In this document: in pieces, positions 11,127 to 18,547 of the stretch
Position numbering within the stretch: the first letter of the stretch is position 1
Layout: the number at the start of each line of letters is the position of its first letter
Source: DATFVB01 sp963714035
Lineage (GTDB): Bacteria; Acidobacteriota; Thermoanaerobaculia; UBA5066; DATFVB01
Length of the DNA stretch: 64,000 nt
Direction: 5' to 3'
Assembly (NCBI GenBank): GCA_963714035.1
Contig: OY970224.1
Coordinates: 2,790,001 to 2,854,000, forward strand
Notes under the pieces: generated by a model
What the model was told of the DNA's origin: nothing
Seen by the model: the letters and a program-made list of their open reading frames with translations, nothing else
The model's database searches: none
Program-made: the position numbers and the translations under genes

Positions 11127-11696
11127 TCACTGAGGGCGGTAATACCGCTGTATAACGGTGACCGTCCCATCACTTCCGATTTGCCGTACCGTCAGGATTT
11201 GGTACCCGGGGAGCGGCTTAAGGCGCCTGTCTTGCGGCACGAGGTCCGCCGAGACCAACTCTTGACCGGGCTCCAATGACGGGCGAGAAGGCTCCGACGC
11301 TGCGGACTCCCCACCCAGCCGTCGCTGAAGAGTTATGTTGGCCACTTCGGGCACTACGTTATAGATGGCGCCGTCAGCGCCATCTATAATCATCCCGAGG
11401 ATCCCTCCGATCAGGATATTTCCCCAGAACCAGCCTGACATTCGCCTCGTGAAAGCAAAGCTTGAGTCCTCGTACCCCTCCTTGGAAACGATGATCGAAC
11501 AAGGATTCGCGTGGCGGGGTGCGTCGAATGTGGTCGGAGTCTTATTTAAAACAGGCTTTGCTGTACCGCAGGAAACCGCGACCGTTGCTCCCGGTGGGTT
11601 ACTTGAAACTGGGATGGTTTGATGAGTTCCATGGGCGATCGATGCACAGCGAACGGTAAACATTGTCAAGGTCAGCGCCGAAAGAACCTTCCGCAT
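11127..11696 (-). CDS. PEGA-like surface lipoprotein with glycine-zipper segment
   Basis: This 189-residue protein is probably exported and anchored. The start at 11696 (MRKVLSALTLTMFTVRCAS) is preceded by AAAAGGGGG and gives a signal sequence ending in Cys, although TVRC is a poor lipobox. SSNPPGATVAVSCG and CSIIVSKEGYED fit a PEGA-type beta domain, as in many small lipoproteins whose first repeat reads PPGA. It is followed by a glycine-rich hydrophobic stretch (GNILIGGILGMIIDGADGA, about residues 95-115) that could insert in a membrane. The last 50 residues are unrelated to anything I know. It lies in the same low-GC island and on the same strand as the trypsin-like gene, 90 bases upstream of it. 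Confidence 0.7.
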   Translation of the reverse strand: MRKVLSALTLTMFTVRCASIAHGTHQTIPVSSNPPGATVAVSCGTAKPVLNKTPTTFDAPRHANPCSIIVSKEGYEDSSFAFTRRMSGWFWGNILIGGILGMIIDGADGAIYNVVPEVANITLQRRLGGESAASEPSRPSLEPGQELVSADLVPQDRRLKPLPGYQILTVRQIGSDGTVTVIQRYYRPQ

Positions 11697-12051
11697 GATT
11701 CCCCCTTTTCGCGACCGAGCGGACGGTGCATTTCGGCGACCGACCCACTCCCGCCGTTGCACTTCCAAAAAAGATTGATGTACGAACGAAAACTACACCA
11801 AAAGGCTGGAGCGCATCAATAGTCTTTTTTGCGTCGGCTACGCACAACTTTCGGCGACCGTGTTGTCGGAAAGAGGTAACCCGACCCGGGATGTCTCCGC
11901 GAGCCGCGCAGGTGTCGTCAACCGGGTGGTGAACCTTGATCGCGTCATAGGGCAGCGGGCACCCGGGGTCCAGCCCTTGAGCCCAGAGAGACGTCGACAT
12001 CGCGATCAGAGATCCGGCCCATCCGATGAACCAGCCGAGACTTCTGCTCAT
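11599..12051 (-). pseudogene. small exported ORF, 3' part probably frameshifted
   Basis: From ATG 12051 (GGGGGG a few bases upstream) the frame encodes a signal peptide (MSRSLGWFIGWAGSLIAMS...SLWAQG) and then CPLPYDAIKVHHPVDDTCAARG and RRKLCVADAKKTID. The spacing of the DDTC and KLCVA motifs recalls a family of exported proteins whose hallmark is a paired DxxCG / KNNxC motif, but this is only an impression. After about 11830 the frame becomes Arg/Ser-rich and overlaps the lipoprotein start, so the gene is probably broken there. Low GC matches the island. Confidence 0.35.
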
Positions 12052-12186
12052 TAGCCCCCCAATCATTTCATCGAAGCCGGTATGTTTCGGGGACAAGGAA
12101 CGCCTCGCGCGGCGACCGCCGGCGGCCGGTCTTCATCCCGCAGGCGTATGATGCGCGGCGAACCGACATTTCGGAGGGGGGAGCCT

Positions 12187-13428
12187 ATGAAGAAGGCACT
12201 CGCGGCAGGGCTCGTGACGCTTCTGGGGGCGGGGAGTGTGTGGGCGACGACCGCGACGGTGCGCATCGGCGGGCTGACCGCCGACAGCGCGTTCAATCCG
12301 TTCCTCTCGCAAACCGTCGTCGTCGATCTCCTTCACGCGGCGACGGCATCCGGAAGCTTCTCGACGGCTGCCGTGATCTGGGACGGCGGCCCCCTGGGAG
12401 GCTGTACGAACCAGTTCCACATCCTCTTCTACCGCCCCATCGGCAACGGGACGACGCTCAAGCTGCTCGCCGACCGGGGTCCGTTCAACTCGCCGCAGCG
12501 GGGACTGGTCAACGCGACGCTCTCGCCGGCGGTCTCGCTCGAGGCGGGCGACGTGATGGCGATCGAGTACACCGGCGACACGGGGTGCGGTGGGGTCGCA
12601 CTCGGTTCGTCGGGCGGCGGCGCCAAGGCGGTCGCGTTCTCCGGCTCGACCGGGCCCAACGTCGCGCTTTGCTCCGCGCCCGACGCGGAGCTCCTTATCC
12701 AGTCCCCGTCGATGATGGCGTTCTCGGGCGGTACCGAGTTCCGCGACGGCATCGTGGCGGGAGCCGGCTCGTTCCAGGGAACGAACACGAACTTCAAGAG
12801 CGGCATGCAGCTCGTCAACCCCGGCCTCGCCGACGTCCGGGGGAAGCTCGTCTTCCACCCCATCGGGCAACCGGGTTCCCCTTCCGACCCGTCGCTGCCG
12901 TACACCATCCCGATGGGCGCCGTTCTCTCGCTCCCCGACGTCGTCTCGGCGATGGGCGTCTCCGGGCTCGGGAGCATCGACGTGATCTGCAACGACAGTT
13001 ACCCGCCCCTGATCATCACGCACGTGTACAACGACGCCGGAGCCGCGGGGGCCGCGGGATTCACCGAGCCGATGGTGCGGCTCGGCGACAACGACATTCT
13101 CCAGGCGGGCGACGAAGGATGGCTCGTCGCGCCGGCGGACACCACGAGCTATCGGATGAACATCGGCGTGCGCACACTGAACGGGGGAGCGTCGTTCACC
13201 GTCCACGTTCTCGACCCCGAGGGGAACTCGGTGGGGACCACGGAATGGACATTGCCGGCCGACGAACTCATTCAGGAATCGGCCGCGGATTTCCTGGGCG
13301 TCAATGTGGGTGCCAACGACTCCGTAGTCTTCGACATGGTGCTCGGCAATGCGATCATCTACGGCGTCAGCGTCAACAACGTGACCAACGACACGGGCCA
13401 GACGTTCGCGAGCCGAACGAGGTTCTGA
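12187..13428 (+). CDS. exported protein of unknown function
   Basis: This 413-residue secreted or periplasmic protein starts at ATG 12187, where the signal peptide MKKALAAGLVTLLGAGSVWA begins and a GGAGGGGGGAG purine tract lies upstream; the open frame before it is not protein-like. The mature part is rich in Gly, Ser, Thr and beta-forming residues, with two Cys pairs (GGCTNQ, GDTGCGG; LCSAP, VICND). Blocks such as GSFQGTNTNFKSGMQLVNPG and IPMGAVLSLPDVV suggest beta-sandwich domains that recur in exported acidobacterial proteins. No catalytic motif is visible. Its GC content is high like the chromosome, not like the low-GC genes to its left, although both lie inside the 30-bp inverted repeat. 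Confidence 0.75.
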   Translation: MKKALAAGLVTLLGAGSVWATTATVRIGGLTADSAFNPFLSQTVVVDLLHAATASGSFSTAAVIWDGGPLGGCTNQFHILFYRPIGNGTTLKLLADRGPFNSPQRGLVNATLSPAVSLEAGDVMAIEYTGDTGCGGVALGSSGGGAKAVAFSGSTGPNVALCSAPDAELLIQSPSMMAFSGGTEFRDGIVAGAGSFQGTNTNFKSGMQLVNPGLADVRGKLVFHPIGQPGSPSDPSLPYTIPMGAVLSLPDVVSAMGVSGLGSIDVICNDSYPPLIITHVYNDAGAAGAAGFTEPMVRLGDNDILQAGDEGWLVAPADTTSYRMNIGVRTLNGGASFTVHVLDPEGNSVGTTEWTLPADELIQESAADFLGVNVGANDSVVFDMVLGNAIIYGVSVNNVTNDTGQTFASRTRF

Positions 13429-13582
13429 TGCGCTGACGCGCGGCGACGGTGATCGTCCGGTACGTTGCCGGCTCTGGTCCGAACGTCTCGATTTCGGCAG
13501 AGGCGATCGTGTTCGACGGGGGAAAATAGGAACCGCAACCGTCCCTTGTTTCGGCCCTCCTGAGGCGGGATCATTGAGCCGG

Positions 13583-13852
13583 ATGATTCGGCGATACCGC
13601 CCCGAAGACCGGCCCGCGCTTGGGGAGTTGCATAGGCGCTCCGCGCGGCCGGGCGATCGGTTCCCGGATCCCGAGGCATTTGACCGCGCCTGGACGATCG
13701 TCGCCGAAGGCTCCAATGGGGAGATCGAGGGCGCGGCCGTCCTGAAATTCGTCGTGGACGCGAATTGGCTGATCGACCCGGCGCACGGCACCGAATCGGA
13801 GCGCCGGGACACGGTCGGAGCACTGATCTACGGGGCCGCCGCGACATCCGCT
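13583..13852 (+). pseudogene. truncated GNAT-type acetyltransferase
   Basis: The first ~90 codons (MIRRYRPEDRPALGELHRRS ... FDRAWTIVAEGSNGEIEGAA) match the N-terminal strand-helix-strand of GNAT N-acetyltransferases, with the typical R-x-Y-R-P-E-D opening. The acetyl-CoA loop and C-terminal half are missing: at 13853 the frame runs into a tandem repeat and the 30-bp inverted repeat. ATG 13583 is preferred over TTG 13574 on spacing. The gene appears to have been cut by the event that made the right end of the island. Confidence 0.6.
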
Positions 13853-13900
13853 AGCAACGTCTTGGGGTCAGATCTGAGCAACGTCTTGGGGTCAGATCTG
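13853..13900 (+). repeat. two perfect 24-bp tandem units
   Basis: AGCAACGTCTTGGGGTCAGA plus TCTG occurs twice back to back, at 13853-13876 and 13877-13900, without a mismatch. The second unit runs into the right inverted-repeat copy. Such a perfect duplication suggests recent slippage or element insertion. Confidence 0.9.
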
Positions 13901-13914
13901 GGTTATACATTTAG
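13885..13914 (-). repeat. right copy of 30-bp perfect inverted repeat
   Basis: It is the exact reverse complement of 9952-9981 and overlaps the end of the 24-bp tandem repeat. Beyond it, 13915-14054 holds a strong hairpin and no gene. Confidence 0.85.
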
Positions 13915-13952
13915 CCTGCCAAGTTGTGACGTGCTGAAAGCGCCTTCAAACT

Positions 13953-13977
13953 GCATCGCGCCACAGTGGCGCGATGC
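13953..13977. repeat. 11-bp-stem hairpin outside the right inverted repeat
   Basis: GCATCGCGCCA and its exact complement TGGCGCGATGC are separated by the 3-base loop CAG. There is no T-run on either side, so it is not a classic terminator; it resembles a REP-type hairpin or a structured element end. Confidence 0.7.
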
Positions 13978-14054
13978 GAGAAGCCGCGCAGAACACTAAT
14001 CGGCCTCGACTCTCCCAGCCCTGGCACCGATGCCCGGCGGGCCGATGTATTCCC

Positions 14055-15758
14055 TCAGCCCGTCGCTTCCGAGCCGAGCCGCAGGAATTCTTTCCGAAGC
14101 CGATCGTGCCGCTGCAGAAGGCGCATGTAGGTCCCCTCCGACAGGCTCGATTTGGCGTCCACGATCTTCGCGAGGGCGCCGAGATCGGCGGCGTTCCAGC
14201 GCGCGAGGCCGGGCACGAGGTCGAGCACCGTCGCGAGGCTCGCGAAGGCCTCGTTCGGCGGCCGATTCCGCTGCCGGCGGAAGGACGCCAGGATTCGCGC
14301 GAGACGAGCGGCCGAACGCTCCCGGAATCGCGAAGCCGACAGCCCGGACGCCGCCATCCGCCGCCCCACGACGAGGCCGATGTTGCGGATGTGGAAGCGA
14401 TCCCACTCGCGAGCGGAGGGATCGCCAGCATCGAGAATCACTCCGGCGCCCGCGAGGGCGCGCAGCACGCGCGGAGAGCTTCGGTAGCCTTCGTTCGCGG
14501 CGATGCGCTTTTCCTCCCCCCGCGCGAGCGCTTCCGCCCGCGGGGAGACAGACCGGAATCCGAGCCGGCGATAGAACCAGAACGCGCCCGATCCGATCGC
14601 CTCTTCGTTCTGGAATCCGAGCTGGTAGGGGTCGATCGAGAACACGGTCACGCCGAACAGCCGGGTGCAGGCGCGGAGGAGCCTCGCGAAGATGAACGCG
14701 GTCTCGCCGTCGCGGTACTCGGGAAAGATGTTGAACGAAAGATCGATGCGCTCGAACAGCACGAACCCGTCTCCGTATCCGATCGGAACGCCGTTTCTCG
14801 AAATCAGGAAAGCGACGGCGCCCCGAAGGGGAAGACGGCGCGTCGGCGGGAGCCCGAAGAAATGAAGTCGGATGCCGCGCCCCCCGTCCACCTCGGTCAC
14901 CTGGGCGGCGTCTCCGTGGTTGAACCCGTAGAACTCGCGGTACCGCGTCGCGAGAGCGGCGCGCGCCGCGTCGAGGAGCCGGAGACCCTCGGCGGCGGCG
15001 AGACGCCGGACCGGCAGGCGGGGACCGCCGAGCTCCTTCCGGAGATCGACCTCGCCGCGGGCGAGCAGGGCTTTTCCGTGAAAGAAAGCGGGCCCGCTTC
15101 GAACCCGGAGAGTCGTCCGGCTCCACGGAGACCGGCCGAGATCCCAGCGCACGGGGAGCGCGAGGGCGTCGAAACGCTCGGCGCGTTCGGCGGGCGGAAG
15201 AGGCAGGCTGCCGAAACGCGCGAGCAGCCATGTCACCGCGTCGTCGTTCCGCGCCGCGTCGAGCCAGGCCCGGTACGAGACGTTGGCATCGACGAGCGAC
15301 TCTTCGTCGAGGAGAGGGACGAAACGGCCGAGGCCGGCGCCGAGGCGATCGGAGTTTTCCTCCAGGTCCCAGTCGATCTTCAGGCGTTTTCCGGAGCAGC
15401 GCCGGAGCGATCGGACGAGATCGAACGAGAACGTCGTGGTGACCGACGTTCCGGCCACTCCCGAGTGACCGGTCTCCTCGAGAGCGGGGCCGCCGCCGTC
15501 GACGCGGGCCACGCGCTCCCAAAAGGTCCGGAGGATCCGTCCGGCGCGAATCCGCACGGCGGGACGGCTCGGGAAGGCCGCGAGATAGAGCAGCGCTTCG
15601 TGGAAACGCACGAGAGCGTGCGTGTCTTCGAAGCGCACTTTCTCGAGCCTCGCCAGAATCATCTCGACGCCCGCCTGTTCGCCGCGCTCCCGACGCGCGG
15701 TCTCGAGTGCTGCGAGGAGGCGTTCGATTCGGGGCGGGTCGGCGAGCGAAGCAGGCAT
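14055..15758 (-). CDS. unknown protein with GNAT-like C-terminal region
   Basis: This 567-residue cytoplasmic protein does not match a family that I can name. The middle-to-C-terminal part has GNAT-like features: GVPIGYGDGFVLFERIDLS as a beta hairpin, ETAFIFARLLRACTRLFGV as a helix, and GSGAFWFYRRLGFRSVSP, which is close to the GNAT beta-6 signature. The N-terminal 330 residues are helical and Arg-rich, with no motif. There is no signal peptide. The start may be ATG 15758 or GTG 15776, the latter overlapping the stop of a possible small ORF upstream. It might be an aminoacyl- or acyl-transferase, but that is inference from the GNAT-like segment only. Confidence 0.7.
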   Translation of the reverse strand: MPASLADPPRIERLLAALETARRERGEQAGVEMILARLEKVRFEDTHALVRFHEALLYLAAFPSRPAVRIRAGRILRTFWERVARVDGGGPALEETGHSGVAGTSVTTTFSFDLVRSLRRCSGKRLKIDWDLEENSDRLGAGLGRFVPLLDEESLVDANVSYRAWLDAARNDDAVTWLLARFGSLPLPPAERAERFDALALPVRWDLGRSPWSRTTLRVRSGPAFFHGKALLARGEVDLRKELGGPRLPVRRLAAAEGLRLLDAARAALATRYREFYGFNHGDAAQVTEVDGGRGIRLHFFGLPPTRRLPLRGAVAFLISRNGVPIGYGDGFVLFERIDLSFNIFPEYRDGETAFIFARLLRACTRLFGVTVFSIDPYQLGFQNEEAIGSGAFWFYRRLGFRSVSPRAEALARGEEKRIAANEGYRSSPRVLRALAGAGVILDAGDPSAREWDRFHIRNIGLVVGRRMAASGLSASRFRERSAARLARILASFRRQRNRPPNEAFASLATVLDLVPGLARWNAADLGALAKIVDAKSSLSEGTYMRLLQRHDRLRKEFLRLGSEATG

Positions 15759-15772
15759 GAGTCCGCGATTAT

Positions 15773-15973
15773 TCACGAATCGCCACGCGCGGGGATGCCG
15801 AGTTTTTCGGCTTGCTTCATACGCTCAGAGTAAGCCAGCGTGGCAGCCGCGTCCTCCGGTCCGTCGCCGAGACTCAGAAGCTCCCCGCGGAACGGCCGGG
15901 TCGATCTGTCGGTATCTCGCGCGGCCAGCGTTGTCGAAGCCGCCGACGTCCTCTTTCCACCGGCCCGCTTCAT
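15773..15973 (-). CDS. possible small ORF of 66 residues
   Basis: The frame encodes MKRAGGKRTSAAS ... ELLSLGDGPEDAAATLAYSE and stops so that its TGA overlaps GTG 15776 of the next gene. This arrangement and the amphipathic tail favour a real gene. Against it, there is no clear ribosome binding site, and the DNA at 15842-15882 is similar to part of the SulP coding region at 17622-17662. Low confidence. Confidence 0.3.
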   Translation of the reverse strand: MKRAGGKRTSAASTTLAARDTDRSTRPFRGELLSLGDGPEDAAATLAYSERMKQAEKLGIPARGDS

Positions 15974-15995
15974 ACACTCGGGGTAGGATCAAGGC

Positions 15996-16214
15996 ATGGA
16001 CCCGAATTCGGATCAGCTTTCCCTCGAATCTCGCCTCGAACGGGTCGAGAAGGAGATGAAAGGACTTCGGAAGTTCGTCACGACGCTCGAGACGGGACAC
16101 GAGGCCCGCGCCAGGGAGTGGAATCGGAAGATCTCGACCCTTGCCCACGACATCGAAGAGCTCCAGGCGGCGAATCGAAAAACGAAGAAGAAGGTCAAGA
16201 AACTGAGCCGGTGA
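15996..16214 (+). CDS. small coiled-coil protein
   Basis: The 72-residue product (MDPNSDQLSLESRLERVEKE ...) is almost entirely heptad-like, with Leu/Val/Ile at regular spacing, and ends in a Lys-rich tail (KTKKKVKKLSR). GGGTAGGA lies 12 bases before ATG 15996. It has no signal peptide or membrane segment. It is probably a small cytoplasmic coiled-coil protein; function unknown. It lies 70 bases upstream of the SulP gene on the same strand. Confidence 0.5.
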   Translation: MDPNSDQLSLESRLERVEKEMKGLRKFVTTLETGHEARAREWNRKISTLAHDIEELQAANRKTKKKVKKLSR

Positions 16215-16284
16215 CCCGCATCCCCAGCTCTTCCGAACGGCATCTGTAGGGCTCGGAAACCGGCCGAACCCCGTCCGATTAGCC

Positions 16285-18489
16285 TTGTCGACCAACGCTT
16301 CCCCGTTCACGAAGCCGAAAGAGATCGGCGCCGGCGTCATCACGGCGCTTTTTCTGATCGTCGCCACCGTGAGCTATTCGGCGGCGATCTTCTCGGGACC
16401 GCTCGCGCCTTTTCTTCCGGTTGGGCTCGGTTACGGACTGCTGGGCGCGGTCGTGGCGGCGCTGGTCTTCGCGGTCGGCAGCCAGGTTCCATTCGCGATC
16501 GGCGGTCCCGACTCGAAGCCCACCGCGGTCCTCGCGCTCATGGCCGTCAGCGTCGCCACGAGCCGCGCGTTTCGGGCGTCGGCGTCGCCGGAGGCGGCCG
16601 CTGCCGCGGCTCTCTTCGTGCTGGTGGCGGCCGGGATCTTCACCGGTCTGGTCCTGTACGCCCTGGGCCGATTTCGGCTCGGACGTTGGGTTCGTTTCGT
16701 CCCGTTCCCGGTCGTGGGCGGCTTCATGGCCGCGTCCGGCTGGCTCCTGATCGTCGGCGCGATCCGCATCCTGACCGGCGTCGAGCCCCGCTGGTCGACG
16801 CTCTCGGCGCTGTTTTCCGGAATGCGGCCGGTGCAGCTCCTCGCCGGTGTCCTTCTGGCCCTCGCCGTCGCCGCGACCGAACGCCGGAAAGAATACACGT
16901 TTCCGCTGCTCATCCTGTCGGTCACCGCGATCGCGCACGTCCTTCGCTCGGCCGCGGGAATCTCGCTCTCGGCGGCCCGCGAGGGAGGCTGGCTGCTCCA
17001 GGCCCCGAAGAGGCCGGTCATCCCGATCTTCTGGCTGGCGGCGCACTGGCAGATGCCGCCGGCGCCGGTCCTGCTCGAGCAGGCGGGCGGGGTGGTGGCG
17101 CTGGTGGTCGTCACCTCGTTCACGCTGCTCCTCGGCATCACGTCGATCGAGGTCGAGACCGGAGTGGCCGAGGACATCGACGTCGATCGCGAGCTTCGAG
17201 TCAACGGGATCGCGAACGTGTGCGCCGGCATGGTCGGCGGCATGGCGGGCACGCTTTCGCTCTCCCGGACGCTCTTCAACTTCCAGAACGGCGCGCGCAG
17301 ACGCCTCGGCGGAATTCTCGCGGCTTCCCTCTGTCTCGCGACACTCGCCTTCGGGACGGGAGCTCTCGGCTGGGTGCCGGTGCCGATCCTCGGGGGAATC
17401 CTTCTTCGCCTCGGCTTCGATCTTCTCGACGACTGGTTCATCCAGGGCTGGAAGCGGATGGACATGACGGACTACGCGCAGGTCGTGATCATCCTTTTCG
17501 CGATCGCGATCGAGGGCTTCATCGCCGGCGTCGCCCTCGGCGTCATCGCCGCCTGCGTGACCTTCGCGATCAACACGAGCCGGGTCGGTCTGATCAAGCA
17601 GCAGAAGGATCGGAGTCAGCACGGCAGCCGCGTTCTCCGGTCGGTTGCCGAGACTCGCGAGCTCGTGCGCAACGGGAGGTCCATCCAGATGATCTGGCTG
17701 CAGGGCTTCATCTTCTTCGGCAGCGTCAACGCCCTCCTTCAGCAGATCCGAAAAACCGTCGCGCGGCAGGGCCCGGGGGTCTGCAGCATGGTCATCCTGG
17801 ACTTTCGCCAGGTCCTCGGAATCGATTCGTCGTCCGTCAAGGTCCTGGTGAAGATGCGGCAATACGCCCAGCGCGAGAGATTTCTCGTCGTCCTTTCCGG
17901 TCTGTCCTCCGGCGTCGGCCGCCAGCTTCGAAACGGCGGCGTCCTGAAATCGGGCGATGCGACGTGTCTGGCGTTTCGCGAGCTCGACGCGGCACTCGAA
18001 TGGTGCGAGGACCGGCTTCTCGAAGACAAAGTCCGGCCGGAGGACGCGATCCGGTCCGCGGAAGAATGGCTGGCCCACGAAGTCGGCGGTCCCGAAATGT
18101 TTCGCCGGCTCGCGCCATTTCTCGAGACGCTGTCCTGTTCGGCCGGCAATGTCCTGTTCGCCCAGGGGGAGCCGGCGGACTTCCTCTGCCTGATCGCCTC
18201 GGGCCGCGTGAGCGTCATCCTGCGCACTCCGGAAGGGGACGAATCGAGGCTCCGCTCCATGCATCGCCACACGATCGTGGGCGAGATGGGCCTCTACCGG
18301 ACGGCGCCCCGCGGCGCGCGGGTCGTGATCGATCATCCCACCGTCGTCTATCGGCTCGCCGCCGCCGCGCTCGAGCGAATGGAAGGCGAGGATCCTGCGC
18401 TCGCGCTCGCGTTCCACCGCTTCGTGGTGCGCACGTTGGCCGACCGCCTGGACTTCGCCAACCGCGAGATTTCGGCTTCCCAGACATAG
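16285..18489 (+). CDS. SulP anion transporter with STAS and cNMP-binding domains
   Basis: This 734-residue inner-membrane transporter of the SLC26/SulP family likely moves sulfate, bicarbonate or a related anion. About residues 10-440 hold 10-14 hydrophobic helices (for example VITALFLIVATVSYSAAIF and GFIAGVALGVIAACVTFAI). A STAS domain follows at about 465-580 (MIWLQGFIFFGSVNALLQQ, VILDFRQVLGIDSSSVK), and a cyclic-nucleotide-binding-like domain ends the protein at about 590-720 (FAQGEPADFLCLIASGRVSV, GEMGLYRTAPRGARVVID). The domain order is that of the SulP-STAS-cNMP subfamily, which implies regulation by a nucleotide or ligand. TTG 16285 is the only start that keeps the first helix, and no strong ribosome binding site is visible. 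Confidence 0.9.
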   Translation: MSTNASPFTKPKEIGAGVITALFLIVATVSYSAAIFSGPLAPFLPVGLGYGLLGAVVAALVFAVGSQVPFAIGGPDSKPTAVLALMAVSVATSRAFRASASPEAAAAAALFVLVAAGIFTGLVLYALGRFRLGRWVRFVPFPVVGGFMAASGWLLIVGAIRILTGVEPRWSTLSALFSGMRPVQLLAGVLLALAVAATERRKEYTFPLLILSVTAIAHVLRSAAGISLSAAREGGWLLQAPKRPVIPIFWLAAHWQMPPAPVLLEQAGGVVALVVVTSFTLLLGITSIEVETGVAEDIDVDRELRVNGIANVCAGMVGGMAGTLSLSRTLFNFQNGARRRLGGILAASLCLATLAFGTGALGWVPVPILGGILLRLGFDLLDDWFIQGWKRMDMTDYAQVVIILFAIAIEGFIAGVALGVIAACVTFAINTSRVGLIKQQKDRSQHGSRVLRSVAETRELVRNGRSIQMIWLQGFIFFGSVNALLQQIRKTVARQGPGVCSMVILDFRQVLGIDSSSVKVLVKMRQYAQRERFLVVLSGLSSGVGRQLRNGGVLKSGDATCLAFRELDAALEWCEDRLLEDKVRPEDAIRSAEEWLAHEVGGPEMFRRLAPFLETLSCSAGNVLFAQGEPADFLCLIASGRVSVILRTPEGDESRLRSMHRHTIVGEMGLYRTAPRGARVVIDHPTVVYRLAAAALERMEGEDPALALAFHRFVVRTLADRLDFANREISASQT

Positions 18490-18547
18490 AGCTCTTCGGA
18501 TAGTCGTGGATGCCCGCCGCGAGAGCGCCGATGATCCCTCGAAGGGT

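Noticed and set aside
9952..13914. Complete insertion sequence
   Set aside because: The ends are inverted repeats but no transposase-like protein is encoded on either strand, so I list only the repeats and genes.
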